Shown: positions 26,629 to 38,781 of the stretch, piece by piece
Numbering within the stretch: the first letter of the stretch is position 1
Layout: each line of letters begins with the position of its first letter
Assembly (NCBI RefSeq): GCF_039602135.1
Contig: NZ_CP125942.1
Span: forward strand, 372,001-436,000
Direction of reading: 5' to 3'
DNA: 64,000 nt
Source of the DNA: Glutamicibacter sp. B1
GTDB taxonomy: Bacteria; Actinomycetota; Actinomycetes; Actinomycetales; Micrococcaceae
Translations under genes and position numbers: made by a program
The notes under the pieces: model-generated
Told to the model about the DNA's origin: nothing
The model's input: the letters and a program-made list of their open reading frames with translations, nothing else
Database searches by the model: none

Positions 26629-27426
26629 TTATCGGCTGCGGTGGTTATCCATCTCGGGAACCACCGGATGTGATGGGCTTTGTGCCTCATCCTTGGGGGC
26701 CTGTGCCGGATCCACGGCCTTGAAGAGTTTGGGCTTAGTGGCTGCGGCCTGATTTTCCGGGGTCTCAGGTTTCTGCGAAGCCTCGGGCTCCTCAGAGGCA
26801 ACGGCCGGACGTCGGGCATTGGACGCATTGGAACCGGCAGTACGTCGACCTTCAAAGGCGCGTGCCAAAGTCACTTCATCGGCATATTCCAGATCTCCAC
26901 CCACCGGAAGGCCCGAAGCTAGGCGAGTGATCCGGATGCCCAAAGGTGCCAGCGCGCGAACCAGATACACGGCCGTAGCTTCACCTTCAAGGTTCGGATC
27001 GGTCGCCAGAATCAGTTCGGTAATGGACTCATCGGCCAGACGAGTGACCAGTTCACGAATGTGTAGCTGCTCCGGGCCGATGCCAGCCAACGGATTAATG
27101 GAGCCACCAAGCACGTGGTACTTGCCACCAAATGCACGAGTACGCTCGATAGCCATCACGTCTTTGGACTCTTCAACGATGCAGATCTTGGTTCCATCGC
27201 GACGTTCGTCCCGGCAGATGGCACAGATCTCTTGCTCCGAGATGTTGAAGCAGATCTCGCAGAACTTGACCTTTTCCTTGACCAGTTGGATGGACGCGGC
27301 CAGTCGTGTCATGTCTTCGGCGTCGGCATCAAGAATATGAAAAGCAATGCGCTGAGCCGACTTTGGGCCGATGCCAGGCAAGCGACCGAGCTCGTCGATC
27401 AGTTCCTGTACAGCACCTTCGTACAC
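26629..27426 (-). CDS. recR: Recombination mediator RecR with long C-terminal tail
   Basis: 265 aa. RecR works with RecF/RecO to load RecA on gapped DNA. The core (residues 1 to about 200) is complete: helix-hairpin-helix [17 protein letters not shown], Cys4 zinc finger [19 protein letters not shown], Toprim domain [16 protein letters not shown] to [17 protein letters not shown], and the Walker-like [17 protein letters not shown]. The remaining 65 residues are a low-complexity tail rich in Ala, Pro, Glu and Lys, absent from typical 200-residue RecR. GTG start. It lies 90 bp downstream of dnaX, the common order. Confidence 0.95.
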   Translation of the reverse strand: MYEGAVQELIDELGRLPGIGPKSAQRIAFHILDADAEDMTRLAASIQLVKEKVKFCEICFNISEQEICAICRDERRDGTKICIVEESKDVMAIERTRAFGGKYHVLGGSINPLAGIGPEQLHIRELVTRLADESITELILATDPNLEGEATAVYLVRALAPLGIRITRLASGLPVGGDLEYADEVTLARAFEGRRTAGSNASNARRPAVASEEPEASQKPETPENQAAATKPKLFKAVDPAQAPKDEAQSPSHPVVPEMDNHRSR

Positions 27427-27516
27427 GTGCGCCTTCTTTCTTTCTTGCTGTGATACCGAGAAATTGTTCCGTGGTACACCCTAGTGTCTCACCCCGACAT
27501 GATGCCGTGGCTTGAG

Positions 27517-31059
<3,543 letters not shown>

Positions 31060-31068
31060 ACCGGTTCC

Positions 31069-31989
31069 CTATCGGTTGCGTGATGCTGGAGGCATCAGCT
31101 GTTGGACGATCTTTTCAGGTTCTACGATCCACGGTTCACGGGGTAAGTTCACCGGATCGAAAGCTTCAAGGGCTGCTTGCAAACTTGTACTTGGCAAGCC
31201 CAACGACTCTAGCAAAATCGCCACAACATCGGCTGGATGTACCCCATGTTCGGTGATCTCTTCGAGTGTTACCGCACCATCGCGTTTGGCAAGTCGCTGC
31301 CCCTTGGTATTTAGTGCCAGTGGCACGTGAACGTAGTCCGGAACTTCGTAGCTCAAAAGCGTGGCAAGGTATGCCTGTCGGGGTGCGGACGAGAGCAGGT
31401 CATCTCCACGCACTACCTGATCAATTCCGCACAATGCGTCATCAAGCACGACCGCCAAGTTATACGCCGGTGCCCCATCGTTGCGAACCAACACAAAATC
31501 ATCAACGACGCCTGTGTAGTCGCCAGCCAGCTGGTCGTGTACTGAGAATTCTGTAACTTCCGAGCGTAGCCGCAAAGCCGCGGGACGCTCTTTTGCCTTC
31601 ACCTCGCGTTCGGCTGAGCTCAAGTTCCGGCAGGTTCCCGGGTAAGCCCCGGGTGCTGCATGCGGCGCACTTGCCGCTTCTGCAATATCTTTCCGAGAGC
31701 AGAAGCAGGGGAACACCAGTCCCCGCTCTTCCAGCTGCTTGACGGCTTCAAAGTACAGGGGGAGGCGTTCGGATTGACGCAAGAGCGAACCGTCGAATTG
31801 CAGTCCAAGGGATTCCAATTCAAAGATCTGTGTCGCTTCGGCACCGGAACGTACACGGTCAAGATCTTCGATACGCAACAAGAAATCGCGCTGCGTAGAA
31901 CGGGCAAAAAGCCAGGCAAGGATGGCCGTGCGCAAATTGCCAAGGTGGAGTGGCCCGGAAGGGCTAGGGGCGAAACGGCCAGCGCCCAC
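31069..31989 (-). CDS. gluQ: Glutamyl-Q tRNA(Asp) synthetase
   Basis: 306 aa, a GluRS paralogue lacking the anticodon-binding domain. It attaches glutamate to queuosine at position 34 of tRNA(Asp). Seen: the class I signature APSPSGPLHLGNLRTA, the zinc site CFCSRKD...YPGTC, and KMSKS-like QRLAKRDGAVTLEE. The length matches the family. GTG start with GGAG 5 nt upstream. Whether this organism makes queuosine cannot be told from the window. It sits 9 nt upstream of dnaX on the same strand and may be co-transcribed with it. Confidence 0.92.
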   Translation of the reverse strand: MGAGRFAPSPSGPLHLGNLRTAILAWLFARSTQRDFLLRIEDLDRVRSGAEATQIFELESLGLQFDGSLLRQSERLPLYFEAVKQLEERGLVFPCFCSRKDIAEAASAPHAAPGAYPGTCRNLSSAEREVKAKERPAALRLRSEVTEFSVHDQLAGDYTGVVDDFVLVRNDGAPAYNLAVVLDDALCGIDQVVRGDDLLSSAPRQAYLATLLSYEVPDYVHVPLALNTKGQRLAKRDGAVTLEEITEHGVHPADVVAILLESLGLPSTSLQAALEAFDPVNLPREPWIVEPEKIVQQLMPPASRNR

Positions 31990-32022
31990 GTGGACTCCAT
32001 TCGGCTTGCGTGAAAAAGTAAA

Positions 32023-32110
32023 GACCCCTCATGCACCTGCCAGAGCCCATCTACCCTTGCTACCTTCCGGTCCTGGGGGAGTTCAACAGGATGACACCAC
32101 ACGAGGGGTC
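32023..32110 (-). ncRNA. ffs: Signal recognition particle RNA (small bacterial type)
   Basis: The minus strand carries the conserved SRP RNA apical domain: CAGGACCGGAAGGTAGCAAG with the GGAA tetraloop, followed by GGGTAGATGGGCTCTGGCAGG. The ends GACCCCTCGTG and CATGAGGGGTC pair to close the hairpin. A TTTACTTTTT tail follows on the minus strand. It partners Ffh for membrane targeting of nascent proteins. Exact ends are estimated from the closing stem. Confidence 0.93.
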
Positions 32111-32169
32111 ATCGAAAATACTACCCGAGGGTGGTGCTTGGACAAAAATCGGGGAGCGTGCGCTTGCTC

Positions 32170-33702
32170 TCAACCGGTCTCCTGATCTGTCGGTTCAAAC
32201 CATCCCAAAACCTTGCGCACCCGTTCATTGAGCGCAACTGTCGGAAGCATTGGCGTCTGCTCTTTTTCAAAGTCGAAGTTCTGCACATTGGTGACGCTTC
32301 CGGGAAGTTCGATGCACACCACACCATGTGGTGAGCGCCAGTTCACCGAACCATCGGGCAGATAGGTAGCTTGCCATCCCAAGGCATGCTTGAACATTTG
32401 ATGCCGCTTGCATAGTAGGTGTGTGTTGGTCCGTGAGGTGTGACCTCCGGTTTCCCAAGCCTCAATGTGATCTATTTCTGAAGTTTCCGCAGGACGATTG
32501 CAACCGGGGAACCGACAACAAATATCGCGATTGCGTAATAGGTCCCTCAAAGCCTTAGAGGGCCGGTACTTTTCACGACCGACATCTATCACGGCACCAG
32601 ACCATGGGTCGGTGAGGACCTTCATGAAGGATGGCGCATCTTTGGCAATACGTAATGCGGTGCCGATGGGTATCGGTCCGTAGCCTTCTAGGTCTGCTAG
32701 GGCTCGTTTGGGATCGGTGAGCATTTCCAATGCAGGGATGGTCACCGCGACTCGTGCTTTGAGTGGGGTGCCTTTTGTCGCCGGCCATCCGTCGATTAAA
32801 GCATCGCAAATGATGTCGAGGCGCCGTTGTTGTTCGGTTCGTTCATCCTCAGGATCATCGTGCTGCGAGGCATGCCAGTTGACGGTGTTGATGATGCTCA
32901 GAGTATTTTCGGCGGGCATGAACAACTGGATTACCGACATCCCGTTAGGCTCGTTCCAGTAAGTGACCTTTCGGTCTTCGGCGCTTTTCTTATGGCGCTC
33001 CTCAATTGGACGTGGGTGAAGTCGTTCGTGGATCTTGCGTGCGCGATGAGCGACGGCGGCATCCGTAGCGGTCCGAGCAATAGGTAACAATGTTTGCTGC
33101 ATATGCCGCACATCTTCAGGTTCAAGATCTTGAGACTGCCTCACGATCTCTTGGGCAGTTCTGGTGGTGATTTCGCCACGACTTAATTCTTCAAGGGTTT
33201 CAGGACATAGATGGCGAAGTCCTTCAGCGATAAATAGTCGATCTCTGACATTGGCCTCGGAAGTCCGCAATGCCATGGCAGCTTCAGCGACAAATGAAGA
33301 TCGGACGACCGCTTCCTCTGAAGGATCGACACCGTAGTAACGAGAAGACTGCTCTTGAGCCGCACTATCAGAGATCTCAATGAGTGAATCTTGAGTTCCC
33401 TGTTCAGAAGTTGCTTTCACCGCTTGCTCAAAAGAATCGGCCATGACAGCGGCCTCTGCTGCATCCAGCATGCTGCGCAAACGCGAAATGATTTTTAGCG
33501 TATCCAAGCCCTGATCTGTTGAGGTTGCAGGCGGCCGTTCGTAGAGTTGCCGCCCTGTGGCAGCAATCTGTGCGAAAAGATTGTCTTGATCAAGATTGGC
33601 GGCCCAATGGCCGAAATCCCCTGGAGTAGCGCGAGTTCCGGGAGGGCCAATATGTAGGCGGCGAGGATCATCGCTGCTGTGAAATACCTCTCTTTTGCTC
33701 AT
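32170..33702 (-). CDS. DUF222-HNH endonuclease family protein
   Basis: 510 aa. Central and N-terminal part match the DUF222 domain common in actinobacteria (MLDAAEAAVMADSF, ITTRTAQEIVRQSQDL, HRARKIHERLHPRP). The C-terminal HNH domain is ICCRFPGCNRPAETSEIDHIEAW, then GGHTSRTNTHLLCKRHQMFKHALGW, with two Cys pairs for zinc and the DH of the ββα-metal catalytic site. The family is multicopy in actinobacteria (13E12 repeat type); its biological role is unclear and it may be mobile. ATG 33702, monocistronic, downstream of the divergent tRNA-Ser region. Confidence 0.92.
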   Translation of the reverse strand: MSKREVFHSSDDPRRLHIGPPGTRATPGDFGHWAANLDQDNLFAQIAATGRQLYERPPATSTDQGLDTLKIISRLRSMLDAAEAAVMADSFEQAVKATSEQGTQDSLIEISDSAAQEQSSRYYGVDPSEEAVVRSSFVAEAAMALRTSEANVRDRLFIAEGLRHLCPETLEELSRGEITTRTAQEIVRQSQDLEPEDVRHMQQTLLPIARTATDAAVAHRARKIHERLHPRPIEERHKKSAEDRKVTYWNEPNGMSVIQLFMPAENTLSIINTVNWHASQHDDPEDERTEQQRRLDIICDALIDGWPATKGTPLKARVAVTIPALEMLTDPKRALADLEGYGPIPIGTALRIAKDAPSFMKVLTDPWSGAVIDVGREKYRPSKALRDLLRNRDICCRFPGCNRPAETSEIDHIEAWETGGHTSRTNTHLLCKRHQMFKHALGWQATYLPDGSVNWRSPHGVVCIELPGSVTNVQNFDFEKEQTPMLPTVALNERVRKVLGWFEPTDQETG

Positions 33703-33889
33703 GATTAGTAGTATTCATCCGCTGCTGAGGGGCAAAACGGGAAAGCAACGAGATGGGTATAACCTCCAGAATCGCCGGGATTCAGGGAAATTACTCTGAA
33801 TGACGGTGCGGGAAACGGCAGGAGAACTCTCGATTCGTGATTGAGCGAGAATTTAGATATGCTGGATCCTGCTCCACGGAGCAAACTGA

Positions 33890-33977
33890 GGAGGATTCGC
33901 CTAGCGGCCTATGGCGCACGCCTGGAACGCGTGTTGGGTTAACGCCCTCAGGGGTTCAAATCCCCTATCCTCCGCCA
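33890..33977 (+). tRNA. tRNA-Ser(GGA)
   Basis: Acceptor arms GGAGGAT and ATCCTCC pair perfectly, discriminator G, CCA encoded at 33975-33977. D arm GCC/GGC, anticodon stem CACGC/GCGTG with loop CTGGAAC (anticodon GGA, reads UCC/UCU), a long variable arm typical of tRNA-Ser, and T arm AGGGG-TTCAAAT-CCCCT. Confidence 0.96.
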
Positions 33978-33982
33978 TTTTT

Positions 33983-34029
33983 AATGTCCTGATTCGTCGT
34001 ATACGCGGTGAATCAGGACATTATTTTTT
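33983..34029 (+). terminator. Terminator after tRNA-Ser
   Basis: Perfect 13-bp arms AATGTCCTGATTC and GAATCAGGACATT around a 14-nt loop, followed by ATTTTTTG. Confidence 0.9.
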
Positions 34030-34105
34030 GCCCTTTGACTCCGAGAGATTGTTTGCCGGTATGATCCGAACCAACTGACGATCAATCTTTCGACGAGGCA
34101 AGATC

Positions 34106-34471
34106 ATGGCAAGTGTGTTGAGCGAGATTTCCGTGGACTGCACGAACCCGATGCTTCTGGCTCGCTTCTGGTGCGAAGTATTGGACTTTAAGGTGCAGGA
34201 AGAAGAAGTCGGATTAGTCACCATTGGCGCTCCCGATGAGAATAGCGCGACCATTGTTTTGACCTTCGCACAGGTTCCCGAACCGAAATTAGGCAAGAAT
34301 CGGCTACACCTCGATGTACGACCGCATGGCACTGATCAGCAACAAGAAGTCGATCGACTGCTTTCTCTCGGCGCCTCCTACACAGACGTTGGTCAGGATG
34401 AGGACGTGAGTTGGGTCGTGCTCGCCGATCCTGAAGGCAATGAATTCTGTGTCCTTGCGGGCGCGATCTAG
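34106..34471 (+). CDS. VOC-family (glyoxalase-like) protein
   Basis: 121 aa. Single vicinal-oxygen-chelate module pair: LSEISVDCTNPMLLARFWCEVLDFKV at the start, RLHLDVRP in the middle and WVVLADPEGNEFCVLAG at the end, the usual Glyoxalase_6 layout. Metal-ligand candidates are the Asp/His in HLDVRP and the final Glu of EGNEF. The natural substrate is unknown; relatives take part in fosfomycin or bleomycin resistance and in ring cleavage. GAGG lies 7 nt before the ATG. Shares a downstream terminator with the convergent oxygenase gene. Confidence 0.87.
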   Translation: MASVLSEISVDCTNPMLLARFWCEVLDFKVQEEEVGLVTIGAPDENSATIVLTFAQVPEPKLGKNRLHLDVRPHGTDQQQEVDRLLSLGASYTDVGQDEDVSWVVLADPEGNEFCVLAGAI

Positions 34472-34484
34472 GTCGATAAACGGC

Positions 34485-34545
34485 AAAAGACCTGCTGACC
34501 TCAACTCGAAAATTGCTTTCGAGAAGAGACCAACAGGTCTTTTTC
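34485..34545. terminator. Bidirectional branched terminator
   Basis: Outer arms AAAAGACCTG and CAGGTCTTTT enclose a second hairpin CTCGAAA/TTTCGAG. T runs are present in both directions, matching its position between convergent genes. Confidence 0.75.
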
Positions 34546-34582
34546 TAGTTTGCCTCCCCGGCAGGCTAGCGGGGCAGAGGAG

Positions 34583-35623
34583 CTATGCGCTCTTCTTTGC
34601 CTTGAGTACCTCGGGGTAGTGGATTGCCGCGGTCTGTGGGTGAGCGCGCAACCAGCCCTTGAGTACGTTGGCTCCGTAAGAAGCCAGCATTGGATTTTCT
34701 GGATCATCGGAAACGCCACGTGCTTCAGCGGCCAATTCTGCCGGCAACTCAACCTTGTCAATGACTGCATCCAGACGAGGTGAGTAGAAGAACGGTACCG
34801 AGTAACGATCAACGCCAGCAGGCGGTGCGATGACACGGTGAATGGTGGCCATCAGGTAACCGTCAGTGGCAACTTCCAACATTTCACCAAGGTTGACGAC
34901 CAAAGCGCCCGGAGTTGGTGGAACTTCAATCCACTCTTCCTGACCATAAGGCTGTACTTGCAGGCCGCCTACCTGGTCCTGCAGCAAGAGCGTGACGAAG
35001 CCGTAATCGGCGTGCAGACCAACACCCTGGTTGCCGGATTCTGGAACAACGTCGCCGGATACGTAATGAACCAGCTTGCCCATCCACGAAGGAGTGTCAG
35101 CGAAAGGCTCGTCGAAGTGGTTCTCGGACAAGCCCAGACCCACGGCAATTGCTGAGAGCAATTCGTGACCGGTCTTGTTCATCAGCTCAGCCCAAGCCAT
35201 GGCACGTTCTTCGAGCTGTGGGAAATCTTCTGGGAACTGGTTTGGTCCCTGCAGGTTCAGGTATGGCTTATCGGCTGGCACGACTGCCAGGGGCTCGCGC
35301 TCCGGTCCGTAGTCAATCTGTTCGCGAGCATCTGCACGTCCGCGGGTGATTTCGGTGCCCATGCGGGTGTAACCACGGAATTGGGCGCTATTGCGGTTAT
35401 CAAGCTTGATCTTCTGCTCGACTGGCTTGTTGAAGAACTCTGCGATGGTGTCCAACAGCTCTTGGTCTTGACCTTCTTGGGAGCTGTAGCCAACGATTTG
35501 GAAGAATCCAACACGATGCGCCGCGTCACGAAGGGCGGCGACGAAATCTTCGTTAAAGCTGCCGTCTGCATTGCGTGAGGTAGAAATGTCGAGGACTGGG
35601 ATCTCGGTGACTACATTTTTCAT
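34583..35623 (-). CDS. 2-oxoglutarate/Fe(II)-type oxygenase, isopenicillin N synthase-like
   Basis: 346 aa. Non-haem iron dioxygenase fold with an N-terminal DIOX_N region (IPVLDISTS, RVGFFQIVGY) and a catalytic jelly roll: Fe ligands His and Asp in VGLHADYGFVTLLLQDQVGGLQV and the distal His in ATIHRVIAPP, followed by RYSVPFFYSPR with the Arg-x-Ser that holds 2-oxoglutarate. Relatives hydroxylate or cyclise varied small molecules; the substrate here is unknown. ATG 35623 is chosen because CACTCT sits 6 nt upstream; a GTG at 35638 is the alternative. Monocistronic. Confidence 0.87.
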   Translation of the reverse strand: MKNVVTEIPVLDISTSRNADGSFNEDFVAALRDAAHRVGFFQIVGYSSQEGQDQELLDTIAEFFNKPVEQKIKLDNRNSAQFRGYTRMGTEITRGRADAREQIDYGPEREPLAVVPADKPYLNLQGPNQFPEDFPQLEERAMAWAELMNKTGHELLSAIAVGLGLSENHFDEPFADTPSWMGKLVHYVSGDVVPESGNQGVGLHADYGFVTLLLQDQVGGLQVQPYGQEEWIEVPPTPGALVVNLGEMLEVATDGYLMATIHRVIAPPAGVDRYSVPFFYSPRLDAVIDKVELPAELAAEARGVSDDPENPMLASYGANVLKGWLRAHPQTAAIHYPEVLKAKKSA

Positions 35624-35639
35624 ATCCTCAGAGTGCACC

Positions 35640-36126
35640 TTATGACGTGATTGTTACCAGCCTAAGTTACGCCCGGTTCCTTCACGTTTCTTGCCGTGTA
35701 ACAATCCTTGCGAAGAACAAAAATGAGGTTCATAATGAGTGTTTTCACAAAATTTGAGGCGTTTGTCTGCGACGCGCGTTACCCTCAGGAGGCGTATCGG
35801 CCCCAGTGCGTAAACAGGATACGACGTTGAATCATTCTCAGCGCTTGGATGACGCCCAGAGCTCCCTTTTTGACGCGGCGAAGGTGCAGCTAGGAGCTGG
35901 CTTTCGCTGATCGCGACAATTCTCCCTGCCGGGGCCTCCAGTACTTCGGGACTAGTGTTGCTGTCACTTTCAAAAGAACTGAAAATGATCCCGTGATCTG
36001 GCGACGGGCTTTGCCCCATCGTTCAGGCAGTTGTGCTCGGCAAGCAGTTGCTATGACGGATAAAACTTATCCAAGCGCACACGGGCGCAGCGGCAGGTAA
36101 TTCCAGCGATCGCACTACCGTGAGCT
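35640..36126. other. Intergenic region without recognisable gene
   Basis: About 490 bp. Open frames exist on both strands but none has a ribosome site, family pattern or gene-like codon use that I can support. The left end should hold the promoter of the oxygenase gene and the right end that of the small gene at 36139. No RNA gene was recognised. Confidence 0.5.
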
Positions 36127-36132
36127 TATGCT
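36127..36132 (+). promoter_or_regulatory. -10 box TATGCT, probable leaderless start
   Basis: TATGCT followed by exactly 6 nt and the GTG at 36139; the purine-rich spacer is too close to act as a ribosome site. Confidence 0.5.
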
Positions 36133-36138
36133 GGAAGG

Positions 36139-36450
36139 GTGATATTTCGAGCAATAGGTGACAAGCGCCCATACCCAGAGCACGGGTTGGTCTCCTCACG
36201 TGACTGGAGTGAACTAGCACCCCAACAGGTAAAGCTGGATCAGCTGGTTACGACTAAGTCCACGCTCGATCTTGAAACTTTGCTCTCCGAAGACTCCACT
36301 TTTTATGGCGACCTCTTCCCGCACGTCGTGCGCTATCAGGGAGTTCTATATCTTGAAGACGGGGTGCACCGCGCATTGCGTTCGGCACTTCATCATCGTT
36401 CCGTAATACACGCGCGGATATTGGATTTGGACGACGATTCGATAAGCTAA
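36139..36450 (+). CDS. Small conserved protein annotated as VapB-type antitoxin; ParB/sulfiredoxin-like pattern
   Basis: 103 aa. Starts MIFRAIGDKRPYPEHGL and continues QVKLDQLVTTKSTLDLETLL, FPHVVRYQGVLYLEDGVHRAL, HARILDLD. I recall relatives in Micrococcaceae named VapB family antitoxin, but no ribbon-helix-helix or SpoVT/AbrB motif is visible and no PIN toxin is next to it. The pattern of a target-strand segment followed by LEDGVHRAL resembles the ParB/sulfiredoxin fold, where D-G-x-H-R binds a nucleotide. Function is open. GTG start with TATGCT 6 nt upstream. The LytR_C protein follows 71 nt downstream. Confidence 0.65.
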   Translation: MIFRAIGDKRPYPEHGLVSSRDWSELAPQQVKLDQLVTTKSTLDLETLLSEDSTFYGDLFPHVVRYQGVLYLEDGVHRALRSALHHRSVIHARILDLDDDSIS

Positions 36451-36521
36451 CTGCCACGGGGATGACAAGGTAGTTATCCCGGCTGGCCGTAGCCCAGTGC
36501 TACCCGGAGCTAGGTGGGAAG

Positions 36522-37148
36522 ATGCGTCAAAGCGAAGACCCGGCCGACTGGCACGGTGCACATATCGTTAATGAACAAGACCTGAGCTTCAGTTCGGATC
36601 GTAAAGCTAAGAAGCGTGCGCGTAGACGGCAGAACGCCGTGTTCACAGTGATGGCCCTACTTGTCATTGCAGTCACCGCAGGTGCCGTGCTGATTGTCAC
36701 CGGAAACTTGAAACTCGGAGCGGACGCCACGAGCGCCGAAACTGCAGCTCCGACGCCAGTAAAAATTGAAAACGCTACGTGCCCTGACGTGAACTTCACT
36801 TACCAAGACCCGCAGAGTTTCAAAATACGGGTTCTGAACACCACGAATATTGCCGGGCTCGCTTCGGACACCGGAAAGTCGCTGGAAGATCGCGGTTTTA
36901 AGATTTCCTCACTGACCTCTGGGTGGAGCTCCCTTGCGGAGACAACAGGCGCCGTCATTGCCGGTCCAGATGGCTATGCGCAGGCTTTTACCGTTCAGCG
37001 CCAGGTGCCAGGGACAGTGTTTATCTTTGATGCAGAAAAATGGGGAACCACTGTAGATCTGGCCGTCGGGGAGAAATTTGAGGGACTGCAGAAGGAACGT
37101 AAATTGGATACTTCTGCCGGCAAGCTGGTGTGCGCACCGGCAGAGTAG
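36522..37148 (+). CDS. Membrane-anchored LytR_C-domain protein
   Basis: 208 aa. Basic cytoplasmic N-terminus (KAKKRARRRQ), one membrane segment (AVFTVMALLVIAVTAGAVLIV, about residues 39-60), then an extracellular LytR_C domain: FKIRVLNTTNIAGLASDTGKSLEDRGFKI...VFIFDAEKWGTTVDLAVGEKF. The LytR_C domain occurs alone or after LytR-CpsA-Psr domains in cell-wall enzymes, so a role in wall assembly is likely but unproven. Shine-Dalgarno GGGAAG before ATG 36522. The gene is the probable partner of the small gene upstream. Confidence 0.82.
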   Translation: MRQSEDPADWHGAHIVNEQDLSFSSDRKAKKRARRRQNAVFTVMALLVIAVTAGAVLIVTGNLKLGADATSAETAAPTPVKIENATCPDVNFTYQDPQSFKIRVLNTTNIAGLASDTGKSLEDRGFKISSLTSGWSSLAETTGAVIAGPDGYAQAFTVQRQVPGTVFIFDAEKWGTTVDLAVGEKFEGLQKERKLDTSAGKLVCAPAE

Positions 37149-37166
37149 CCACGTCGGATTTCCTGG

Positions 37167-37856
37167 TTACTGAGTTTTCACATTCTCCGCGTAGACCTGA
37201 GTCAGTGCGTTAGCGAAAACTTCGGCTGGTTGTGCCCCGGAAATACCGTATTTTCCATCGAGCACAAAGAAGGGAACTCCGGTAATACCGAGCTGCTGTG
37301 CTTGAGAAATATCGGCATTCACTTCATCGGTGTAGGCCCCAGATTCAAGCTGCTTACTCAACTCCTGAGTATTCAGGCCCAATGAGTCTGCAATTTCCAA
37401 GAGAGTTGAAAGCTCTCCAGTATTTAGGCCCTTTTCAAAGTGTGCCGAGAGTAGCGCTTCCTTCATTTCATCGCCGGCTCCGTGCTGCTTTGCAAACTCC
37501 AGAACACGCAGTGCGGTAAAGGAATTGGCGACCTTGAGATTCTCGAAGTCGTACTTCAAGCCTTCCTCAGCAGCTTGAGCAGTCACGTGCTGCAGCATCT
37601 GCTGAACCTGCGCCTGATCTAGTCCCTTCATCTTCGAGAGATATTCTGCTTCGCTACCGTCGTAGTTATCGGGCAGGGAAGGATCTAATTGATAGGCATG
37701 CCAATACACATCAATGTTCTGTGAGAATTCGAATGCTTCAACACCTTTTTCAAAGCGTCGTTTGCCAATGAAGCACCACGGGCAGGCAATATCGGAAAAG
37801 ATGTCGACGCGTAGGCGCTTTGATTCGGTTGGCTGTTCGCCAGAAATTTCACTCAT
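37167..37856 (-). CDS. DsbA-family oxidoreductase (FrnE-like)
   Basis: 229 aa without signal peptide, so cytosolic. Thioredoxin fold with an inserted helical domain: redox motif ACPWCFIGKRRFE (CPWC) near the N-terminus, VDVYWHAYQLDP-like strand (IDVYWHAYQLDPSLP) and the cis-Pro GITGVPFFVLDGKYGISGAQ near the end. This is the FrnE / 2-hydroxychromene-2-carboxylate isomerase-like branch; a disulfide or thiol-dependent redox role is expected. Convergent with the LytR_C gene, 18 nt apart. Confidence 0.92.
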   Translation of the reverse strand: MSEISGEQPTESKRLRVDIFSDIACPWCFIGKRRFEKGVEAFEFSQNIDVYWHAYQLDPSLPDNYDGSEAEYLSKMKGLDQAQVQQMLQHVTAQAAEEGLKYDFENLKVANSFTALRVLEFAKQHGAGDEMKEALLSAHFEKGLNTGELSTLLEIADSLGLNTQELSKQLESGAYTDEVNADISQAQQLGITGVPFFVLDGKYGISGAQPAEVFANALTQVYAENVKTQ

Positions 37857-37987
37857 ACTCGGGCTAACAATATTTCACTGCGTTGCATTCCACTGTCGGT
37901 GCGAATTGGTCGCGAACATTAAATGGAATAGTTAGGAAACGGGCGAACGCGTCCAAAAACACGGATCAAAGCAGAAAGCAGTTGCAG

Positions 37988-38710
37988 GTGGCAAAGAATC
38001 TTCGCTGGCGAGGTATCCTCTTTGCCGGAACCATTACCGCCATGGCCGGTTTTGTGGACGGCGTCGGTTTTGTGCACTTTGGCGGCTATTTCTTGTCATT
38101 TATGTCGGGCAACTCTACGCGCTCTTCCGCGGCGCTCATGACCGGTGACATCACCGGGTGGATTACCGCAATGTCCCTGGTGTCGAGCTTTGTCGCCGGT
38201 GTGGTCGTTGCGACGCTACTGACGGCTCCTCTGGCCGCGTTGCGCAGACCTGTTGCGATGTACCTCAGTGCAGCCTTACTGCTCACTGCCACTGCCACCG
38301 CGATCATCCAGCCCCATCTCACTGCACTTTTGTTGGCAGCCGCCATGGGTGTGGTGAACGTGTCCTATACGCGTTCAGGGGAGGTCTCTTTGGGCCTGAC
38401 CTACATGACGGGCACACTGGTAAAACTCGGACAGGCCTTGGGCGGAGCCATCCTTGGACTGGTGACCGGTTCCAACCAAGGAGTCAGCAGATTGCTGTGG
38501 CTGCGTTATGCGGTGTTGTGGGCCATGATCACCGTGGGTTCGCTCGGTGGCGTGTTGGCTTATTTGCACCTGGGATTGGGCAGTTTATGGATTGTCGGAG
38601 CTGGTATGTTGCTGTGGGCCACTATAGCCCTGGTCCAAGAATTGCGTGCTCAAGCTGACCCACAACTTCGGGTTAGGAACCGGCGTTCTGATCGGCAGAG
38701 AATCGACTAG
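37988..38710 (+). CDS. YoaK/DUF1275 family membrane protein
   Basis: 240 aa from this start, six predicted membrane segments. DUF1275 pattern: ITAMAGFVDGVGFVHFGGYFLSFMSGNSTRSSAAL, MGVVNVSYTRSGEVSLGLTYMTGTLVKLGQALG. Function unknown; some relatives are proposed to be small-molecule transporters. The start is uncertain. GTG 37988 (shown) has AGAAAG 9 nt upstream; the frame is open to TTG 37883. A strong hairpin terminator follows the stop. Confidence 0.82.
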   Translation: MAKNLRWRGILFAGTITAMAGFVDGVGFVHFGGYFLSFMSGNSTRSSAALMTGDITGWITAMSLVSSFVAGVVVATLLTAPLAALRRPVAMYLSAALLLTATATAIIQPHLTALLLAAAMGVVNVSYTRSGEVSLGLTYMTGTLVKLGQALGGAILGLVTGSNQGVSRLLWLRYAVLWAMITVGSLGGVLAYLHLGLGSLWIVGAGMLLWATIALVQELRAQADPQLRVRNRRSDRQRID

Positions 38711-38724
38711 AAGCGACCGGATAT

Positions 38725-38773
38725 GACAACGGCGCCCAGACATCACGAAAATGAGTGTCTGGGCGCCGTTGTC
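38725..38773. terminator. Bidirectional hairpin terminator
   Basis: Perfect 18-bp stem (GACAACGGCGCCCAGACA and complement) with a 13-nt loop between the convergent DUF1275 and permease genes. Confidence 0.85.
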
Positions 38774-38781
38774 ACTGAAAT

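Noticed and set aside
35654..36019. 121-codon minus-strand frame in the intergenic region
   Set aside because: Composition and codon use are not gene-like, no start signals and no recognisable domain.
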